A DNA stretch of 64,000 nt, taken from the NCBI RefSeq assembly GCF_040215105.1, contig NZ_CP157875.1:1913501-1977500 (forward strand), written 5' to 3'. The position numbers and the translations under genes are program-made. Under the pieces are notes generated by a model. The model worked only from the letters and a program-made list of their open reading frames with translations. It was not told the DNA's origin and searched no databases. Positions 22,957-36,497 of this stretch are shown in pieces. Every line of letters starts with the position of its first letter. Position 1 is the first letter of the stretch. Origin of the DNA: Aeromonas veronii (GTDB lineage Bacteria > Pseudomonadota > Gammaproteobacteria > Enterobacterales > Aeromonadaceae).

Positions 22957-24294
22957 ATGAGCAATTTATCCCTGGATTTTTCGTCGGACTTTCGCCCGCT
23001 GGCGGCCCGCATGCGGCCGCAGAACCTGGATCAATACATCGGCCAGCAGCATATCCTGGGGCCCGACAAGCCCCTGCGAAAGGCCATACTGGCGGGCCAC
23101 TGCCACTCCATGATCCTCTGGGGGCCCCCCGGCACCGGCAAGACCACCCTCGCAGAACTGATGGCGCACTACTGCCAGGCCGAGGTGGAGCGACTCTCGG
23201 CGGTCACCTCCGGCATCAAGGAGATCCGCGCGGCCATCGACAAGGCCAAGGAGAACAGCTGGCGCGGGGTGCGCACCATCCTGTTCGTGGACGAGGTGCA
23301 CCGCTTCAACAAGAGCCAGCAGGATGTGTTCCTGCCCCACATCGAAGACGGCACCATCACCTTCATCGGTGCCACCACCGAAAACCCCTCGTTCGAACTC
23401 AACAACGCGCTGCTCTCCCGGGCCCGGGTCTATCTGCTGAAAAGGCTGGAAGAGGCGGACATCCTCGCCATGATCGATCAGGCGCTGACCGATCCCCGCG
23501 GCCTGAGTGATCCCGGCCTGCACTTCGCCCCCGGGGTGAAGGAGGCGTTGGCCAAAGCCGTGGACGGGGACGGGCGCAAGTCCCTCAACTACCTGGAGCT
23601 CCTGGCCGACATGGCCGAGGCGAACGGAGCGGGGGAGCGGGTTATCGACAGCAGCCTGCTTGCCGCCGTGGTGGGGGAGCACGTGGCCCGTTTCGACAAG
23701 GGGGGCGATCACTTCTACGACCTCATCTCGGCGGTGCACAAATCCATTCGCGGCTCGGCGCCGGATGCGGCCCTCTACTGGTATGCCCGCATGGTGAGTG
23801 CCGGTTGCGATCCCCTCTATATCGCTCGCCGACTGCTGGCCATCGCCTCGGAGGACGTGGGCAATGCCGATCCCCGTGCCATGCAGGTAGCCCTGTCAGC
23901 CTGGGATTGCTTCCATCGCATCGGCCCGGCGGAAGGGGAGCGGGCCATCGCCCAGGCCATCGTCTACCTCGCCTGCGCCCCCAAGAGCAACGCGGTCTAT
24001 GTTGCCTGGAAGGCGGCGCTCAATGACGCCAGAAACCTGCCGGACTTCGAGGTGCCGCCCCACCTTCGCAACGCCCCCACCAAGCTGATGAGCGAACTCG
24101 GCTACGGCGCCGAGTACCGCTACGCCCACGACGAGCCCGGCGCCTATGCCGCCGGCGAGAGCTACTTCCCGCCGGAGCTCGCCGGCAAGCACTACTACCA
24201 ACCCACCGATCGGGGTCTGGAGAAGCAGATAGGGCAAAAGCTCGATTATCTGCGTGAACTGGACAGTCAAAGCCCGAAAAAACGGGATAAATAA
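22957..24294 (+). CDS. rarA: Replication-associated recombination protein RarA (MgsA)
   Basis: A AAA+ ATPase related to clamp-loader subunits that acts at stalled replication forks. It has 445 residues. The N-terminal block [22 protein letters not shown] precedes Walker [10 protein letters not shown] and Walker [13 protein letters not shown]. The arginine-finger segment [11 protein letters not shown] and the C-terminal tetramerisation domain ([19 protein letters not shown]) are present. The start MSNLSLDF at 22957 matches family length. It is the third gene of an ftsK-lolA-rarA run, separated from serS by 302 bases. Confidence 0.96.
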   Translation: MSNLSLDFSSDFRPLAARMRPQNLDQYIGQQHILGPDKPLRKAILAGHCHSMILWGPPGTGKTTLAELMAHYCQAEVERLSAVTSGIKEIRAAIDKAKENSWRGVRTILFVDEVHRFNKSQQDVFLPHIEDGTITFIGATTENPSFELNNALLSRARVYLLKRLEEADILAMIDQALTDPRGLSDPGLHFAPGVKEALAKAVDGDGRKSLNYLELLADMAEANGAGERVIDSSLLAAVVGEHVARFDKGGDHFYDLISAVHKSIRGSAPDAALYWYARMVSAGCDPLYIARRLLAIASEDVGNADPRAMQVALSAWDCFHRIGPAEGERAIAQAIVYLACAPKSNAVYVAWKAALNDARNLPDFEVPPHLRNAPTKLMSELGYGAEYRYAHDEPGAYAAGESYFPPELAGKHYYQPTDRGLEKQIGQKLDYLRELDSQSPKKRDK

Positions 24295-25892
<1,598 letters not shown>

Positions 25893-26029
25893 GCCGAACG
25901 CCGTAATGACAACGCCATGGCAGTGCCATGGCGTTGTGCATTTGGGCGCGGCTCAATCGTTTTTTAGTGCCGCAAAACAGGGCTCTATCGACGCTGTAGT
26001 GAAGCTTTAACACAATTTTATCAAGCATT

Positions 26030-26045
26030 GCGCAATCGTTTTTGT
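26030..26045 (+). promoter_or_regulatory. PurR-type operator upstream of cvpA-purF
   Basis: GCGCAATCGTTTTTGT resembles the E. coli PurR consensus (ACGCAAACGTTTTCNT), with the conserved CGCAA-N-CGTTT core. It lies 37 bases before the cvpA start, over the expected promoter, as for E. coli cvpA-purF. A second, weaker half-match (CAATCGTTTTTT) lies about 80 bases upstream. Confidence 0.65.
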
Positions 26046-26081
26046 TAGACTGCGCCGCAATTTCGCAGGACACCCGTTTCT

Positions 26082-26573
26082 ATGGTCTGGATTGATTACG
26101 CCATCATCGGCATCATCGGTTTTTCCGCCCTCATCAGCCTGGTGCGCGGCTTCGTCAAGGAGGCCATGTCCCTTGTCACCTGGTTCGTCGCCTTCTTCAT
26201 CGCCAGCCATTTCTATTCCGATCTCGCCGTCTATTTCACCTCCTTCTCCGACGCTCTCGTGCGCAATGGCCTGGCCATCGCCGCCCTGTTCGTGGCGACC
26301 CTGATCCTCGGCAGCGTGGTGAACTATGTGGTGGGGCTCCTGGTGGACAAGACGGGCCTGTCCGGCACGGATCGGGTGCTCGGCATCTGTTTTGGCGCCA
26401 TTCGTGGGGTACTGATCGTCAGTGCCCTGCTGTTTTTCATGGATACCTTCACCAGTCTCTCCCAGAGCGACTGGTGGGCGGCATCCAAGCTGGTTCCCGA
26501 GTTCAAACCGGTGATCCAGTGGTTTTTTGGGTTCATACAGAGCTCATCGAGTTTCATTCAACCGGTACAGTGA
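26082..26573 (+). CDS. cvpA: CvpA family membrane protein
   Basis: A 163-residue inner-membrane protein with about four hydrophobic segments, starting [24 protein letters not shown]. In E. coli it is required for colicin V production and sits in the purF operon; its biochemical role is unclear. purF follows after 18 bases, and the PurR-like operator sits upstream. The ribosome site (CAGGA) is 11 bases from the ATG, a little far. Confidence 0.93.
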   Translation: MVWIDYAIIGIIGFSALISLVRGFVKEAMSLVTWFVAFFIASHFYSDLAVYFTSFSDALVRNGLAIAALFVATLILGSVVNYVVGLLVDKTGLSGTDRVLGICFGAIRGVLIVSALLFFMDTFTSLSQSDWWAASKLVPEFKPVIQWFFGFIQSSSSFIQPVQ

Positions 26574-26591
26574 CTTCGAGGTAGCAAAGAC

Positions 26592-28112
26592 ATGTGTGGT
26601 ATTGTCGGTATAGTTGGCACCACCCCCGTCAATCAGGCCCTCTACGACGCCTTGACGGTGTTGCAGCACAGGGGACAGGACGCCGCCGGGATCGTGACCA
26701 TAGACAGTGGAAACTTCCGGCAACGCAAGGCCAACGGCCTGGTGAAGGATGTGTTTGAAGTGCGCCACATGCAGCGTCTGAAAGGGAATATCGGCATAGG
26801 ACATGTCCGTTATCCCACCGCAGGCAGCTCCAGTGCCGCAGAAGCCCAACCCTTTTATGTGAACTCTCCCTACGGCATGGTGCTGGCCCACAACGGCAAC
26901 CTCACCAACGCCAAGGCGCTCAAGGAGCAGCAGTTCAAGGTGGCTCGCCGCCACATCAACACCACGTCCGATTCGGAAGTGCTGCTGAACGTGCTGGCCC
27001 ACGAGCTGGACTTGTGCGACAAGATGGCGCTGGCGCCGGCAGACATCTTCTCTGCGGTGCGCAAGGTGCATCAGCAGATCCGCGGTGCCTACGCTGTGGT
27101 CTCCCTGGTGATTGGCCATGGCCTCATCGGTTTCCGTGATCCCAACGGCATCCGCCCGCTGATCCTGGGTCGTCGCACCGACGAGCAGGGACAGATTGAA
27201 TATATGCTCGCCTCGGAGAGTGTGGCACTGGATGCCATCGGCTTCGAGACCGTGCGTGACGTCGCCCCGGGTGAGGCCATCTACATCACCGAGCAGGGCC
27301 AGCTCTTTTCCGAGCAGTGCGCCGACAACCCGCAGATGAGCTCCTGCATCTTCGAGTACGTCTACTTCGCCCGTCCCGATTCGTGCATTGACAAGGTCTC
27401 GGTCTACGCCGCCCGCCTCAACATGGGTCGCAAGCTCGGCAAGAAGATCGCCCGCGAGTGGGAAGATCTCGACATCGACGTGGTCATCCCCATCCCCGAG
27501 ACCTCCTGCGACGTGGCGCTGGAGATCGCCCACACCCTGGACCTGCCTTACCGTCAGGGCTTCGTGAAGAACCGCTACATCGGCCGTACCTTCATCATGC
27601 CGGGCCAGACCCAGCGCAAGAAGTCGGTGCGCCGCAAGCTCAACGCCATCGGCTCCGAGTTCAAGGGCAAGAAGGTATTGCTGGTGGATGACTCCATCGT
27701 CCGTGGCACCACCTCCGAGCAGATCATCCAGATGGCGCGGGAAGCCGGTGCTGCCAAGGTCTACTTCGCCTCCGCCGCGCCGGAAATTCGCTTCCCCAAC
27801 GTCTACGGCATCGACATGCCCACCGCCAACGAGCTGATCGCCCATGGCCGGGAAGTGGAAGAGGTATGCAAGATCATCGGTGCAGACGGCCTCATCTTCC
27901 AGGATCTGGAAGATCTGGAAGAGGCGGTGCGGGAGATCAACCCCGAGCTGCGCCACTTCGAGACCTCGGTGTTCAACGGCCACTACGTCACCTCCGACGT
28001 GGATCAAGGCTATCTGGATCACCTCAATGCCATGCGCAGCGACGACAACAAGGCCGTGCGCGAGTGGCAGGAAGGCACCAGTAACCTGGAAATTTTTAAC
28101 GAAGGCAGTTAA
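26592..28112 (+). CDS. purF: Amidophosphoribosyltransferase
   Basis: Commits PRPP to purine synthesis, making phosphoribosylamine from glutamine and PRPP. It has 506 residues. Cys2 after the initiator (MCGIVGIVG) is the glutaminase nucleophile exposed on Met removal. The PRPP loop is [22 protein letters not shown] lies nine bases before the ATG. It is co-transcribed with cvpA and followed by a strong terminator. With guaB and guaA at the right end, it is one of three purine genes in the window. Confidence 0.98.
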   Translation: MCGIVGIVGTTPVNQALYDALTVLQHRGQDAAGIVTIDSGNFRQRKANGLVKDVFEVRHMQRLKGNIGIGHVRYPTAGSSSAAEAQPFYVNSPYGMVLAHNGNLTNAKALKEQQFKVARRHINTTSDSEVLLNVLAHELDLCDKMALAPADIFSAVRKVHQQIRGAYAVVSLVIGHGLIGFRDPNGIRPLILGRRTDEQGQIEYMLASESVALDAIGFETVRDVAPGEAIYITEQGQLFSEQCADNPQMSSCIFEYVYFARPDSCIDKVSVYAARLNMGRKLGKKIAREWEDLDIDVVIPIPETSCDVALEIAHTLDLPYRQGFVKNRYIGRTFIMPGQTQRKKSVRRKLNAIGSEFKGKKVLLVDDSIVRGTTSEQIIQMAREAGAAKVYFASAAPEIRFPNVYGIDMPTANELIAHGREVEEVCKIIGADGLIFQDLEDLEEAVREINPELRHFETSVFNGHYVTSDVDQGYLDHLNAMRSDDNKAVREWQEGTSNLEIFNEGS

Positions 28113-28142
28113 ACGTTTTCTCACGGCTTGCGAGCCGACACG

Positions 28143-28170
28143 AAAATGGGGGCCGAGGCCCCCATTTTTT
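28143..28170 (+). terminator. purF terminator
   Basis: Hairpin AAATGGGGGCC-GA-GGCCCCCATTT with flanking A and T tracts. It lies between convergent purF and ascB and may serve both. Confidence 0.9.
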
Positions 28171-28191
28171 ATCCCTGTTATAGCTATCTGG

Positions 28192-29625
<1,434 letters not shown>

Positions 29626-29655
29626 TTACCTCTTGTCATGTCTGATATGAGTGGG

Positions 29656-31125
29656 TTAGGCGCTGGCGGTGGTTTGGCTCTGGCCAACCTTGGCCTGGGC
29701 AGTCGCAGCCGGCTGGGGTGCGTCGGCCTCCTTGGGGGCCTCGACCGGGATGTCTTCAAAGCCCATCACCAGGGTCAGGATGAAGGAGAGCACCACGGAG
29801 AGCGCCATGACGCCGAACACCCAGGCGATGCTCATGGGGTTGGCCGGATCGAAGAACTGCACGCTGGTGAAGAGGCCGGGAGCCGCCATGGAGTGGCTGG
29901 CAAGCCCCGCCATGCCGGCGACGGCGCCGCAGATGAAGCCGCTGATGAGGCTGGCGATGAGCGGCCGCTTCAGGCGCAGGGCCACCCCGTAGAGGGCGGG
30001 CTCGGAGATCCCCGCCATGATGGCGGAGGCGGCCGCCGCCATCGCGGTCTGACGCAGCTCGGGGTTCTTGGTCTTCCAGGCCACGGCGAGGGAAGAGCCA
30101 CCGAGGGAGAGGTTGGCGCCGATCTCGGACGGCATCACCATGCCCTCTTTGCCGGTCTCGGCGATGGTCTGGATGATGGTGGGGGTGAAGACGCGATGCA
30201 TGCCGGTCATCACCAGCAGCGGCCACAGGGCCCCCATGATGGCCACCGACAGCCAGCCGAGGTAGTCGTGGACCGTGTAGACCAGGCCGGAGATGGCGGT
30301 GCCGATCCAGATGCCGATGGGGCCGATGAGCACGATGGCGAGCGGCGCGGCGATGAGCACGATCAGCATGGGTTTCAAGAAGTTCTTGGTCACCGCCGGG
30401 GTGATCCTGTCCACCCAGCGCTCGATGTAGGAGAGGCACCAGGTCATCACCAGGGCCGGGATCACCGTGTAGGTGTATTTCACCGCCGTGACCGGAATGA
30501 GGGCGAAGCTGACCTGCTCACCCTGGGCGGCCCTGGCCATCAGGTCGATGAAGCTCGGGTGCACCAGCACGCCGGCGATGGCGATGGCGAGCGACATGTT
30601 GGTCTTGAACTTGATGGCCGCCGAGGCCGCCACCATCAGCGGCAGGAAGAAGAAGGCGCCGTCACCGATGGCATTGAGGATGATGTAGCTGGGGGCCGTG
30701 GTCTCCACGACGCCGCTCATGCTGAGCACCATGGCCAGCAGCTTGACCATGGAGCCGCCGATGATGGCCGGGATGAGCGGCGACATGGTGCCGATGAGGG
30801 CATCCAGGATGCCGGCCCCGAGGCGACGGAGGCTGAAGCCGGGCTTGGCCTCGACGGCGGGGGCGTGCTCACCGGCGGGCAGCAGGGCGAGCACCTCCTT
30901 ATAGGCGTGAGAGACCATGTTGCCGATGATCACCTGGCACTGGTTGTCGCTTTGCACCACCCCGAGCACCCCGGAGATGGCTTTCAGGGCCGGACCGTCG
31001 AGCAGGGCGGGGTCTTGCAGCACGAAGCGCAGGCGCGTCATGCAATGGGTCACGGCACTGATGTTGCCGGTTCCGCCGAGTGCAGTGATGACCTGGCCGG
31101 CCAGGGCCGCATAGTTTTTTGACAT
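29656..31125 (-). CDS. ascF: PTS beta-glucoside transporter EIIBC (AscF type)
   Basis: Takes up and phosphorylates aryl-beta-glucosides or cellobiose. It has 489 residues. The EIIB domain at the N-terminus has the phospho-cysteine in AVTHCMTRLRF (near residue 28). The EIIC domain has about ten membrane segments and the MPSEIGANLSLGGSSLAV block. There is no EIIA domain; the C-terminal tail is a low-complexity Ala/Gln-rich extension, so the EIIA must be supplied in trans. AAGGA lies nine bases before the ATG. It forms an operon with ascB and is divergent from ascG. Confidence 0.94.
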   Translation of the reverse strand: MSKNYAALAGQVITALGGTGNISAVTHCMTRLRFVLQDPALLDGPALKAISGVLGVVQSDNQCQVIIGNMVSHAYKEVLALLPAGEHAPAVEAKPGFSLRRLGAGILDALIGTMSPLIPAIIGGSMVKLLAMVLSMSGVVETTAPSYIILNAIGDGAFFFLPLMVAASAAIKFKTNMSLAIAIAGVLVHPSFIDLMARAAQGEQVSFALIPVTAVKYTYTVIPALVMTWCLSYIERWVDRITPAVTKNFLKPMLIVLIAAPLAIVLIGPIGIWIGTAISGLVYTVHDYLGWLSVAIMGALWPLLVMTGMHRVFTPTIIQTIAETGKEGMVMPSEIGANLSLGGSSLAVAWKTKNPELRQTAMAAAASAIMAGISEPALYGVALRLKRPLIASLISGFICGAVAGMAGLASHSMAAPGLFTSVQFFDPANPMSIAWVFGVMALSVVLSFILTLVMGFEDIPVEAPKEADAPQPAATAQAKVGQSQTTASA

Positions 31126-31192
31126 CTAGCTGTATCCTTTTTACCAAATGGGTCCTGTTCATCCGGGCCCGTTGACGGCGGGATGAGAAGGC

Positions 31193-31239
31193 ATGAAACT
31201 GAATATGGAACCGGTTCCACATAGCATGCGCAGTTTCAT
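31193..31239. promoter_or_regulatory. AscG operator region between ascF and ascG
   Basis: The 14-bp perfect palindrome TGGAACCGGTTCCA (31206-31219) has the central CG and arm sequence expected of a LacI-family operator and differs at two symmetric positions from the AscG-type TGAAACCGGTTTCA. It is flanked by an outer inverted repeat, ATGAAACTG (31193-31201) and CAGTTTCAT (31231-31239). The palindrome lies about 80 bases before ascF and about 160 before ascG, so it could control both. Confidence 0.72.
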
Positions 31240-31381
31240 ACTTGTAGACAAGACGGTCGCACCACCATTGTGCAGAACCGTGAATGGGATCACTGAAAGG
31301 GGCGGCCTGCGCCCATTCCCGTTAGCACAAGCGGGTCCCGTGCAGTACACTGCGGCCCGTCGGATAGGAGGGATGAAGAAG

Positions 31382-32392
31382 ATGACCACTATGCTGGAGG
31401 TGGCGAGACGGGCAGGGGTGTCGAAGGCGACGGTCTCCCGCGTGTTGTCGGGCAATGGCTATACCAGCCAGGAGACCCGGGATCGGGTGTTCAAAGCCAT
31501 CGACGAGAGCGGCTATCGCCCCAATCTGGTGGCGAGGCAACTGGCGACCAAAAGCACCCAGACCCTGGGGCTGGTGGTGACCAACACCCTCTATCACGGC
31601 GTCTACTTCGGCGAGCTGCTCTCCCACGCGGCGCGGATGACGGAGGCCCGCGGGCGCCAGCTGATCCTGGCCGATGGCAAGCACAGCGCCGAGGAAGAGC
31701 GTCAGGCCATTCAGTACCTGCTGGACTCGCGCTGTGATGGTGTCATCATCTACCCCCGTTTCCTCGGCGTCGAGGAGATGGACGAGATCATCGAGCAGCA
31801 TCCCCAGCCCATCATGGTGCTCAACCGGCGATTGCCCCGTCACCACCACCACTGCGTCTACTCCGATCAGCGGGTGGCGGCGGCGACCGTGGTGGACAAG
31901 CTGGTGGAGATGGGGCACAGGGAGATCGCCTTCATCGCCGGCTCGTCCGATTCGCCGACCGGCATCGAGCGCCTCGCAGGTTACCGCGACGCCCTGGCTC
32001 GCCACGGCTTGCCCCAGCAAGATGCCCTGATCGCCCCCGGCAAGTGGACCCCCGCCTGCGGCGCCGCCGCCGCCGCGACCCTGCTGGCGCGAGGGGTGAG
32101 TTTCACGGCCCTGGTGGCCAGCAACGATGACATGGCCATCGGTGCCATCAAGCAGCTGCACGCCAGCGGAGTCGCGGTGCCCCAGCAGGTCTCCGTGGTG
32201 GGGTTCGATGACATCGCGCTGGCACCTTACGTCATTCCCTCGCTGGCCAGCGTCAAGATGCCGGTGACCGAGATGATCCAGGAGACCATCAGCCGGCTGA
32301 TCACCATGGTGGAGGAGGGGGGCGTTCAGACACTGCCCTCCTTCAGCGGCACCCTGATCCGGCGCGACTCCCTCAAGCGCCTGCTGGCGTGA
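31382..32392 (+). CDS. ascG: LacI-family transcriptional regulator AscG
   Basis: Represses the asc beta-glucoside genes until inducer binds. It has 336 residues. The helix-turn-helix MLEVARRAGVSKATVSRVLSG is nearly identical to E. coli AscG, followed by the hinge and a periplasmic-binding-protein-like domain (TLGLVVTNTLYHGVYF; VVGFDDIALAPYV). The start MTTMLEV at 31382 has AGGAGG about nine bases upstream, while the ATG at 31373 abuts the ribosome site and is rejected. It is divergent from ascFB. Confidence 0.94.
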   Translation: MTTMLEVARRAGVSKATVSRVLSGNGYTSQETRDRVFKAIDESGYRPNLVARQLATKSTQTLGLVVTNTLYHGVYFGELLSHAARMTEARGRQLILADGKHSAEEERQAIQYLLDSRCDGVIIYPRFLGVEEMDEIIEQHPQPIMVLNRRLPRHHHHCVYSDQRVAAATVVDKLVEMGHREIAFIAGSSDSPTGIERLAGYRDALARHGLPQQDALIAPGKWTPACGAAAAATLLARGVSFTALVASNDDMAIGAIKQLHASGVAVPQQVSVVGFDDIALAPYVIPSLASVKMPVTEMIQETISRLITMVEEGGVQTLPSFSGTLIRRDSLKRLLA

Positions 32393-32498
32393 TGGCAGTG
32401 GGCAGCGGGGGCGGGATCCGTTAGCATAGGCCCCCTTCGCGGCGACCCGCCGCAGCCTGTATGTCAGTCAACGCCAACCAGAGAGTACAAGAGTTCAG

Positions 32499-33257
32499 AT
32501 GGATGATCTGCTAGCCCCCGTTCGCCAGTTCCTGCATTGTGAGACCCCGGATGAGTGGGTGGAGATGGCGCGGGATCCCGCCCAGTTGTCGACCCTGCTC
32601 ATCGATCACGCCAACTGCGAGAACAAGGCCGCCCTGACCGCCCACAGTCTGGTGCGCCGCTACTGCCTGCCCAAGGGCAAGCGCCATCTGCTGCCCAAGC
32701 TCGAGTTTTACCGGGAGCTAGACGCCATCCCCGAGAAGGCGGAGATCCTGGGCAAGCGCACCATGGGGGAGTCGGACAGAAGCGTGTTTGCCGAGCTTGA
32801 GCGCAACCCCTTGCTGTTTCCCATGGTCAGGCTCATTCAGGAGGAGCTGCACCACTTCGAGCAGGTGCTGGCGCTGATGCAGGCCCGCGACATCCCCTAT
32901 GGCCCGGTCAGCGCCTCCCGCTACGCCCGCAGCCTGCTCACCCATGTGCGCACCTACGAGCCCGCGGCCGTGGTGGACAAGATGATCATCGGTGCCTACA
33001 TCGAGGCGCGATCCTGCGAGCGCTTCGCCAAGCTGGCTCCCCATCTGGACGAAGAATTGGGGCGCTTCTATGTCTCCCTGCTGCGCTCGGAGGCGCGTCA
33101 CTACCAGGATTATCTGGCCCTGGCGGAACAGTTTGCCGAGGAGGATATCAGCGAGCGGGTGGCCTTCTTCGGGAAGATAGAGGCGGAGCTCATCTGCTCA
33201 CCGGATCCGCAGTTCAGGTTCCATAGCGGACTGCCTGTCAGATCTGACAGTTGTTGA
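32499..33257 (+). CDS. miaE: tRNA-(ms2)io6A hydroxylase MiaE
   Basis: A non-haem diiron monooxygenase that hydroxylates the isopentenyl group of (ms2)i6A at tRNA position 37. It has 252 residues. The diiron ligands fit the helices with HANCENKAALTAH, QEELHHFEQVL, MIIGAYIEARSCERF and SEARHYQDYL. The enzyme is absent from E. coli but present in Salmonella, Pseudomonas and Aeromonas. It is a single gene with its own terminator. Confidence 0.93.
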   Translation: MDDLLAPVRQFLHCETPDEWVEMARDPAQLSTLLIDHANCENKAALTAHSLVRRYCLPKGKRHLLPKLEFYRELDAIPEKAEILGKRTMGESDRSVFAELERNPLLFPMVRLIQEELHHFEQVLALMQARDIPYGPVSASRYARSLLTHVRTYEPAAVVDKMIIGAYIEARSCERFAKLAPHLDEELGRFYVSLLRSEARHYQDYLALAEQFAEEDISERVAFFGKIEAELICSPDPQFRFHSGLPVRSDSC

Positions 33258-33329
33258 TAAAAGGGGGCACACCTAGTATCTGGGGTGTTCCTACTACGAG
33301 CGACGCAATCACTTTTTTTTGAGCGCAAT

Positions 33330-33356
33330 ACCCGGCCCACAAGCCGGGTTTTTTTA
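33330..33356 (+). terminator. miaE terminator
   Basis: Hairpin ACCCGGC-CCACAA-GCCGGGT followed by seven T. Confidence 0.88.
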
Positions 33357-33434
33357 TGGCTGAAAACGGCTAACAGGCCGGTTCTCTCTTGTCGCTGACA
33401 GGGGGAGGAACGGCCCGAGCGGGCCGTTTGGGGG

Positions 33435-34220
33435 TTATCGGCGGTATTCGTTGTTGTAGTTCTGGATGAGGCGGCGGGTCACCTCGTGCTGGGGATCGGC
33501 GAACACCTTGAGGGTCTTGCCACGCTCCACCACCCGGCCCTCGTGCATCACCAGCACCTCGTCGCTGATGTGGCTGACGATGCCCAGATCGTTGGCGACC
33601 AGCACATAGCTCAGCCCCGTGGTCTCCTGCATCTCCAGCAGCAGGTTGATGATCTGGGAGCGCACCGAGATATCCAGGGTCGACAGCGCCTCATCCGCCA
33701 CCACGATTTTGGGGTTGAGGATCAGAGCACGTGCCAGCCCCACCCGTTGCTGCTGACCGGCGGAGAGCATCTGGGGGTAGAAGAGGGCGTGATCCGGCAG
33801 CATGCCCACCATGCGCAGGGTCTGGACGACCTTCTCCCGTCGTTCCTCCTCGCTCAGCGCCGTGTTGAGGCGAAGGGGGGTCTCCAGGATCTGGCCGACC
33901 CGGATCTTGCGGTTAAGGGAGGTGTTGGGGTCCTGGAAGATCATCCGCAGCAGCTTGCAGCGGGTCTGGTAGTCGCCGTGTACCAGGCGCTGGCCCTCGA
34001 CGGCGATCTCGCCGCCGCTCGGCTCTATCATGCCCGCCAGAATGCGCGCGAGAGTGCTCTTGCCGGAGCCCGCCTCGCCGACGATGGCCAGGGTCTGACC
34101 CGTCTCCAGGCTGAAGGAGAGGGGTTTGATCGCCTCCACCGCCTGGCGCCGGAACAGGCCGGTACGGTTCTGATAGGTCTTGCACAGGCCCCTGACCTGC
34201 AACAGAGAGGGTTCGGTCAC
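33435..34220 (-). CDS. sapF: Sap transporter ATP-binding protein SapF
   Basis: One of two ABC ATPases of the Sap (peptide/nickel/opine-type) transporter. It has 261 residues from the GTG at 34220, which has AGGAG eight bases upstream; an ATG nine codons earlier (34247) is possible but lacks a ribosome site. Walker A is GEAGSGKST, the signature is LSAGQQQRVGLARAL and Walker B is IVVADEALSTLD. It is the last gene of sapABCDF, and an inverted repeat at 33409-33429 may end the operon. Confidence 0.93.
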   Translation of the reverse strand: MTEPSLLQVRGLCKTYQNRTGLFRRQAVEAIKPLSFSLETGQTLAIVGEAGSGKSTLARILAGMIEPSGGEIAVEGQRLVHGDYQTRCKLLRMIFQDPNTSLNRKIRVGQILETPLRLNTALSEEERREKVVQTLRMVGMLPDHALFYPQMLSAGQQQRVGLARALILNPKIVVADEALSTLDISVRSQIINLLLEMQETTGLSYVLVANDLGIVSHISDEVLVMHEGRVVERGKTLKVFADPQHEVTRRLIQNYNNEYRR

Positions 34221-34362
34221 AGGTTGGGCTCCTGGGTAGCGGAACATGCTAAAAAAATGGCTCTTGGCATCATTTTTATATCGATGTGGCTCGGGTGTGC
34301 AGCGCCATGACCGGCCTGTTGGGATGGGGTGCCCGGGAGCCGGGGCTGGCGACGGGGAGCGA

Positions 34363-35361
34363 TCATTTCTTCGGCTCTTCCATGTTGAGGGGGAAGTGGC
34401 AGCTGAACTGGTGTCCCTTCACCTTGCTCATCAGCGGGGTCTGCACGCACTGCTTCTGGGCATAGGGGCAGCGAGGGCCGAGCCGGCAGCCGATGGGCAG
34501 GTGCTGCAGGGGAGGGATCACCCCGGGCAGGGTTTCGAGCCGGGACTTGTGGCGCACCAGCTTGTCAAAGTCCGGGATGGATTTGAGCAGGGCGTCCGTA
34601 TAAGGGTGATGAGGGCTGGTCATGATCTGCTCGCGGGTCCCCACCTCTACCATCTGACCGCAGTACATGATGTTGATGGTGTCGGTCAGGTTGGCGATGG
34701 CGGCGACGTCGTTGCTGATGATCAGGATGGTGGTGTTGCCCAGCTTGTTCATCTTGTCCAGCAGCCGCAGGATCTGGGAGTGGGTGGTGGACTCCATGGC
34801 GCTGGTGGGCTCGTCCGCTACCAGCAGGCGCGGCTGATTGGCGATGGCCATGGCGATCATCACCTTCTGGCACATGCCGTCCGAGAGCTCGTGGGGATAG
34901 GCCCGCATCACCTTGCGGTGATCCTTGACCCCGACCCGGTGCAAGAGGGCGATGGCCCGCTTCTTGCGCCACTGGAAGCGCTGCCAGAGCTTGCCGACGA
35001 AGGAGTCGGTGGGGATGGCCTCTTCCAGCTGGGTGCCAATCTCCGTCGAGGGGTCGAGACAGCTGATGGGATCCTGGAAGATCATGGCGATCTCCCGGCC
35101 CATGATGCGGCGCCGCTCCTTGGGGGCCATGGTCAGCAGATCCATGTCGTTGAAGCGCATCCGGTCGGCGCGCACCGTCCAGTTGTCCTTCTGGATGCCG
35201 ACGATCACCTTGGCCACCAGGCTCTTGCCGGAGCCGGATTCGCCGACGAGGCCGCGAATTTCTCCCTCGCTCAAGGTCAGGCTGACCTTGTCCACCGCCT
35301 TGACCTTGCCCTGGGGTGTGTCAATCTCGATGGTGAGGTTGCGGATATCAAGCAAGGGCAT
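34363..35361 (-). CDS. sapD: Sap transporter ATP-binding protein SapD
   Basis: The second ABC ATPase of the Sap system; in E. coli SapD also supports Trk potassium uptake. It has 332 residues. Walker A is GESGSGKSL and Walker B is [12 protein letters not shown]. The signature motif is unusual ([12 protein letters not shown] instead of LSGGQ), as it also is in E. coli SapD. The C-terminal oligopeptide-transporter extension has [20 protein letters not shown] lies eight bases before the ATG. Confidence 0.94.
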   Translation of the reverse strand: MPLLDIRNLTIEIDTPQGKVKAVDKVSLTLSEGEIRGLVGESGSGKSLVAKVIVGIQKDNWTVRADRMRFNDMDLLTMAPKERRRIMGREIAMIFQDPISCLDPSTEIGTQLEEAIPTDSFVGKLWQRFQWRKKRAIALLHRVGVKDHRKVMRAYPHELSDGMCQKVMIAMAIANQPRLLVADEPTSAMESTTHSQILRLLDKMNKLGNTTILIISNDVAAIANLTDTINIMYCGQMVEVGTREQIMTSPHHPYTDALLKSIPDFDKLVRHKSRLETLPGVIPPLQHLPIGCRLGPRCPYAQKQCVQTPLMSKVKGHQFSCHFPLNMEEPKK

Positions 35362-35463
35362 GGACGTTTCCCCCTTCGAGTGGTGCGCGGGCGCCAGCCC
35401 GTGACGGCATGTCCAGCGCGGAGCTCAGGTGCGCGCGGCTGCCTATCTTCAATGATACCCCCA

Positions 35464-36357
35464 TCAGTCGTTCCCCTCCTTGAGCGCTTCGCGGATCCCT
35501 TCACCCACCACGTTGGTCACCAGCACGCTGAACAGGATGGCCATGCCGGGCAGGGTCACGGTCCAGGGAGCGAGATAGATGAGGTCGCTCGAATCCGCCA
35601 GCATGGCACCCCACTCCGGCTGGGGGGATTGGGCGCCGAGGCCGAGGAAGCCCACCGCCGAGATGTCCAGGGTGGCGGCGGAGAGGGTGCGGGTGGTCTG
35701 GGCCACCAGGGTCTCGACGATGTTCGGCAAGATGGCGAGACGCATGATGCGGGAGGGGGGCGAGCCGTCGAGGCGGCTGGCGATGATGTACTCCTTCTGC
35801 ATCTCGGTGTGGACCGCGTTGTAGGTGGCCCGGATGAACGGCGGAATGAGCGCCAGGGTGATGGCGATCAGGGTGTTGAACAGGCCAGGCCCCAGGATGG
35901 CCACCACTATGATGGCCAGCAGCAATGAGGGGATGGAGAGCAGGGTATCGAGCAGATGGTGCAGCACACTCGATTTCACCCCCTTGCTCATGCCGCCGAG
36001 GATGCCGATGGCGGAGCCGATGATCAGGGCAATCAGCACCACCAGCAGGGCATTGCCGAAGGTCAGACGGGCCCCCACCACCAGGCGGGAGAGGATGTCA
36101 CGGCCCAGATCATCGGTGCCGAGGAAGTAGTCGATGTTGCCGGTGCTGGCCCAGGAGGGGGGCAGCAACAGGCGGGTGCTGTGCTGATCATCGATGCCAT
36201 AGGGCACCACCAGGGGACCGATGAGGGTGATGAGCAGCAACAGGCCGAAACACCATAGTCCGGCCATGGCCAGGGGATTGCGGCGATAGGCGGCCCAGGT
36301 CTGCTCCAGGGGGGAGAGGATCCTGAGTTCCGGGTAGAGGCTCGATTTATCTTGCAT
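35464..36357 (-). CDS. sapC: Sap transporter permease SapC
   Basis: An inner-membrane permease of the DppC/OppC type, 297 residues with about six membrane helices. The cytosolic EAA-type loop is around RLDGSPPSRIMRLAILPNIVETL. GGGAG lies eight bases before the ATG. It pairs with SapB to form the pore served by SapD and SapF. E. coli SapBCDF has been reported to export putrescine, while in Salmonella and Haemophilus the system confers antimicrobial-peptide resistance; which applies here is unknown. Confidence 0.93.
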   Translation of the reverse strand: MQDKSSLYPELRILSPLEQTWAAYRRNPLAMAGLWCFGLLLLITLIGPLVVPYGIDDQHSTRLLLPPSWASTGNIDYFLGTDDLGRDILSRLVVGARLTFGNALLVVLIALIIGSAIGILGGMSKGVKSSVLHHLLDTLLSIPSLLLAIIVVAILGPGLFNTLIAITLALIPPFIRATYNAVHTEMQKEYIIASRLDGSPPSRIMRLAILPNIVETLVAQTTRTLSAATLDISAVGFLGLGAQSPQPEWGAMLADSSDLIYLAPWTVTLPGMAILFSVLVTNVVGEGIREALKEGND

Positions 36358-36497
36358 GAGTCAGGCTCCCACCCAGGCCATCGGCGTGTTCAGTCATGTG
36401 TTGCATCGCGTGCTTTGCGCCAGGCCGGCAACCCCGAGAGCCGCAAGGGGCCGGTATCGCGGATGGTGTCTGGTTGCGGTGCATCCCGTGACCCTGT

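Noticed and set aside
25909..25937. Perfect inverted repeat after serS as a rho-independent terminator
   Set aside because: Long stem but no T tract follows; left as an inverted repeat of unknown role.
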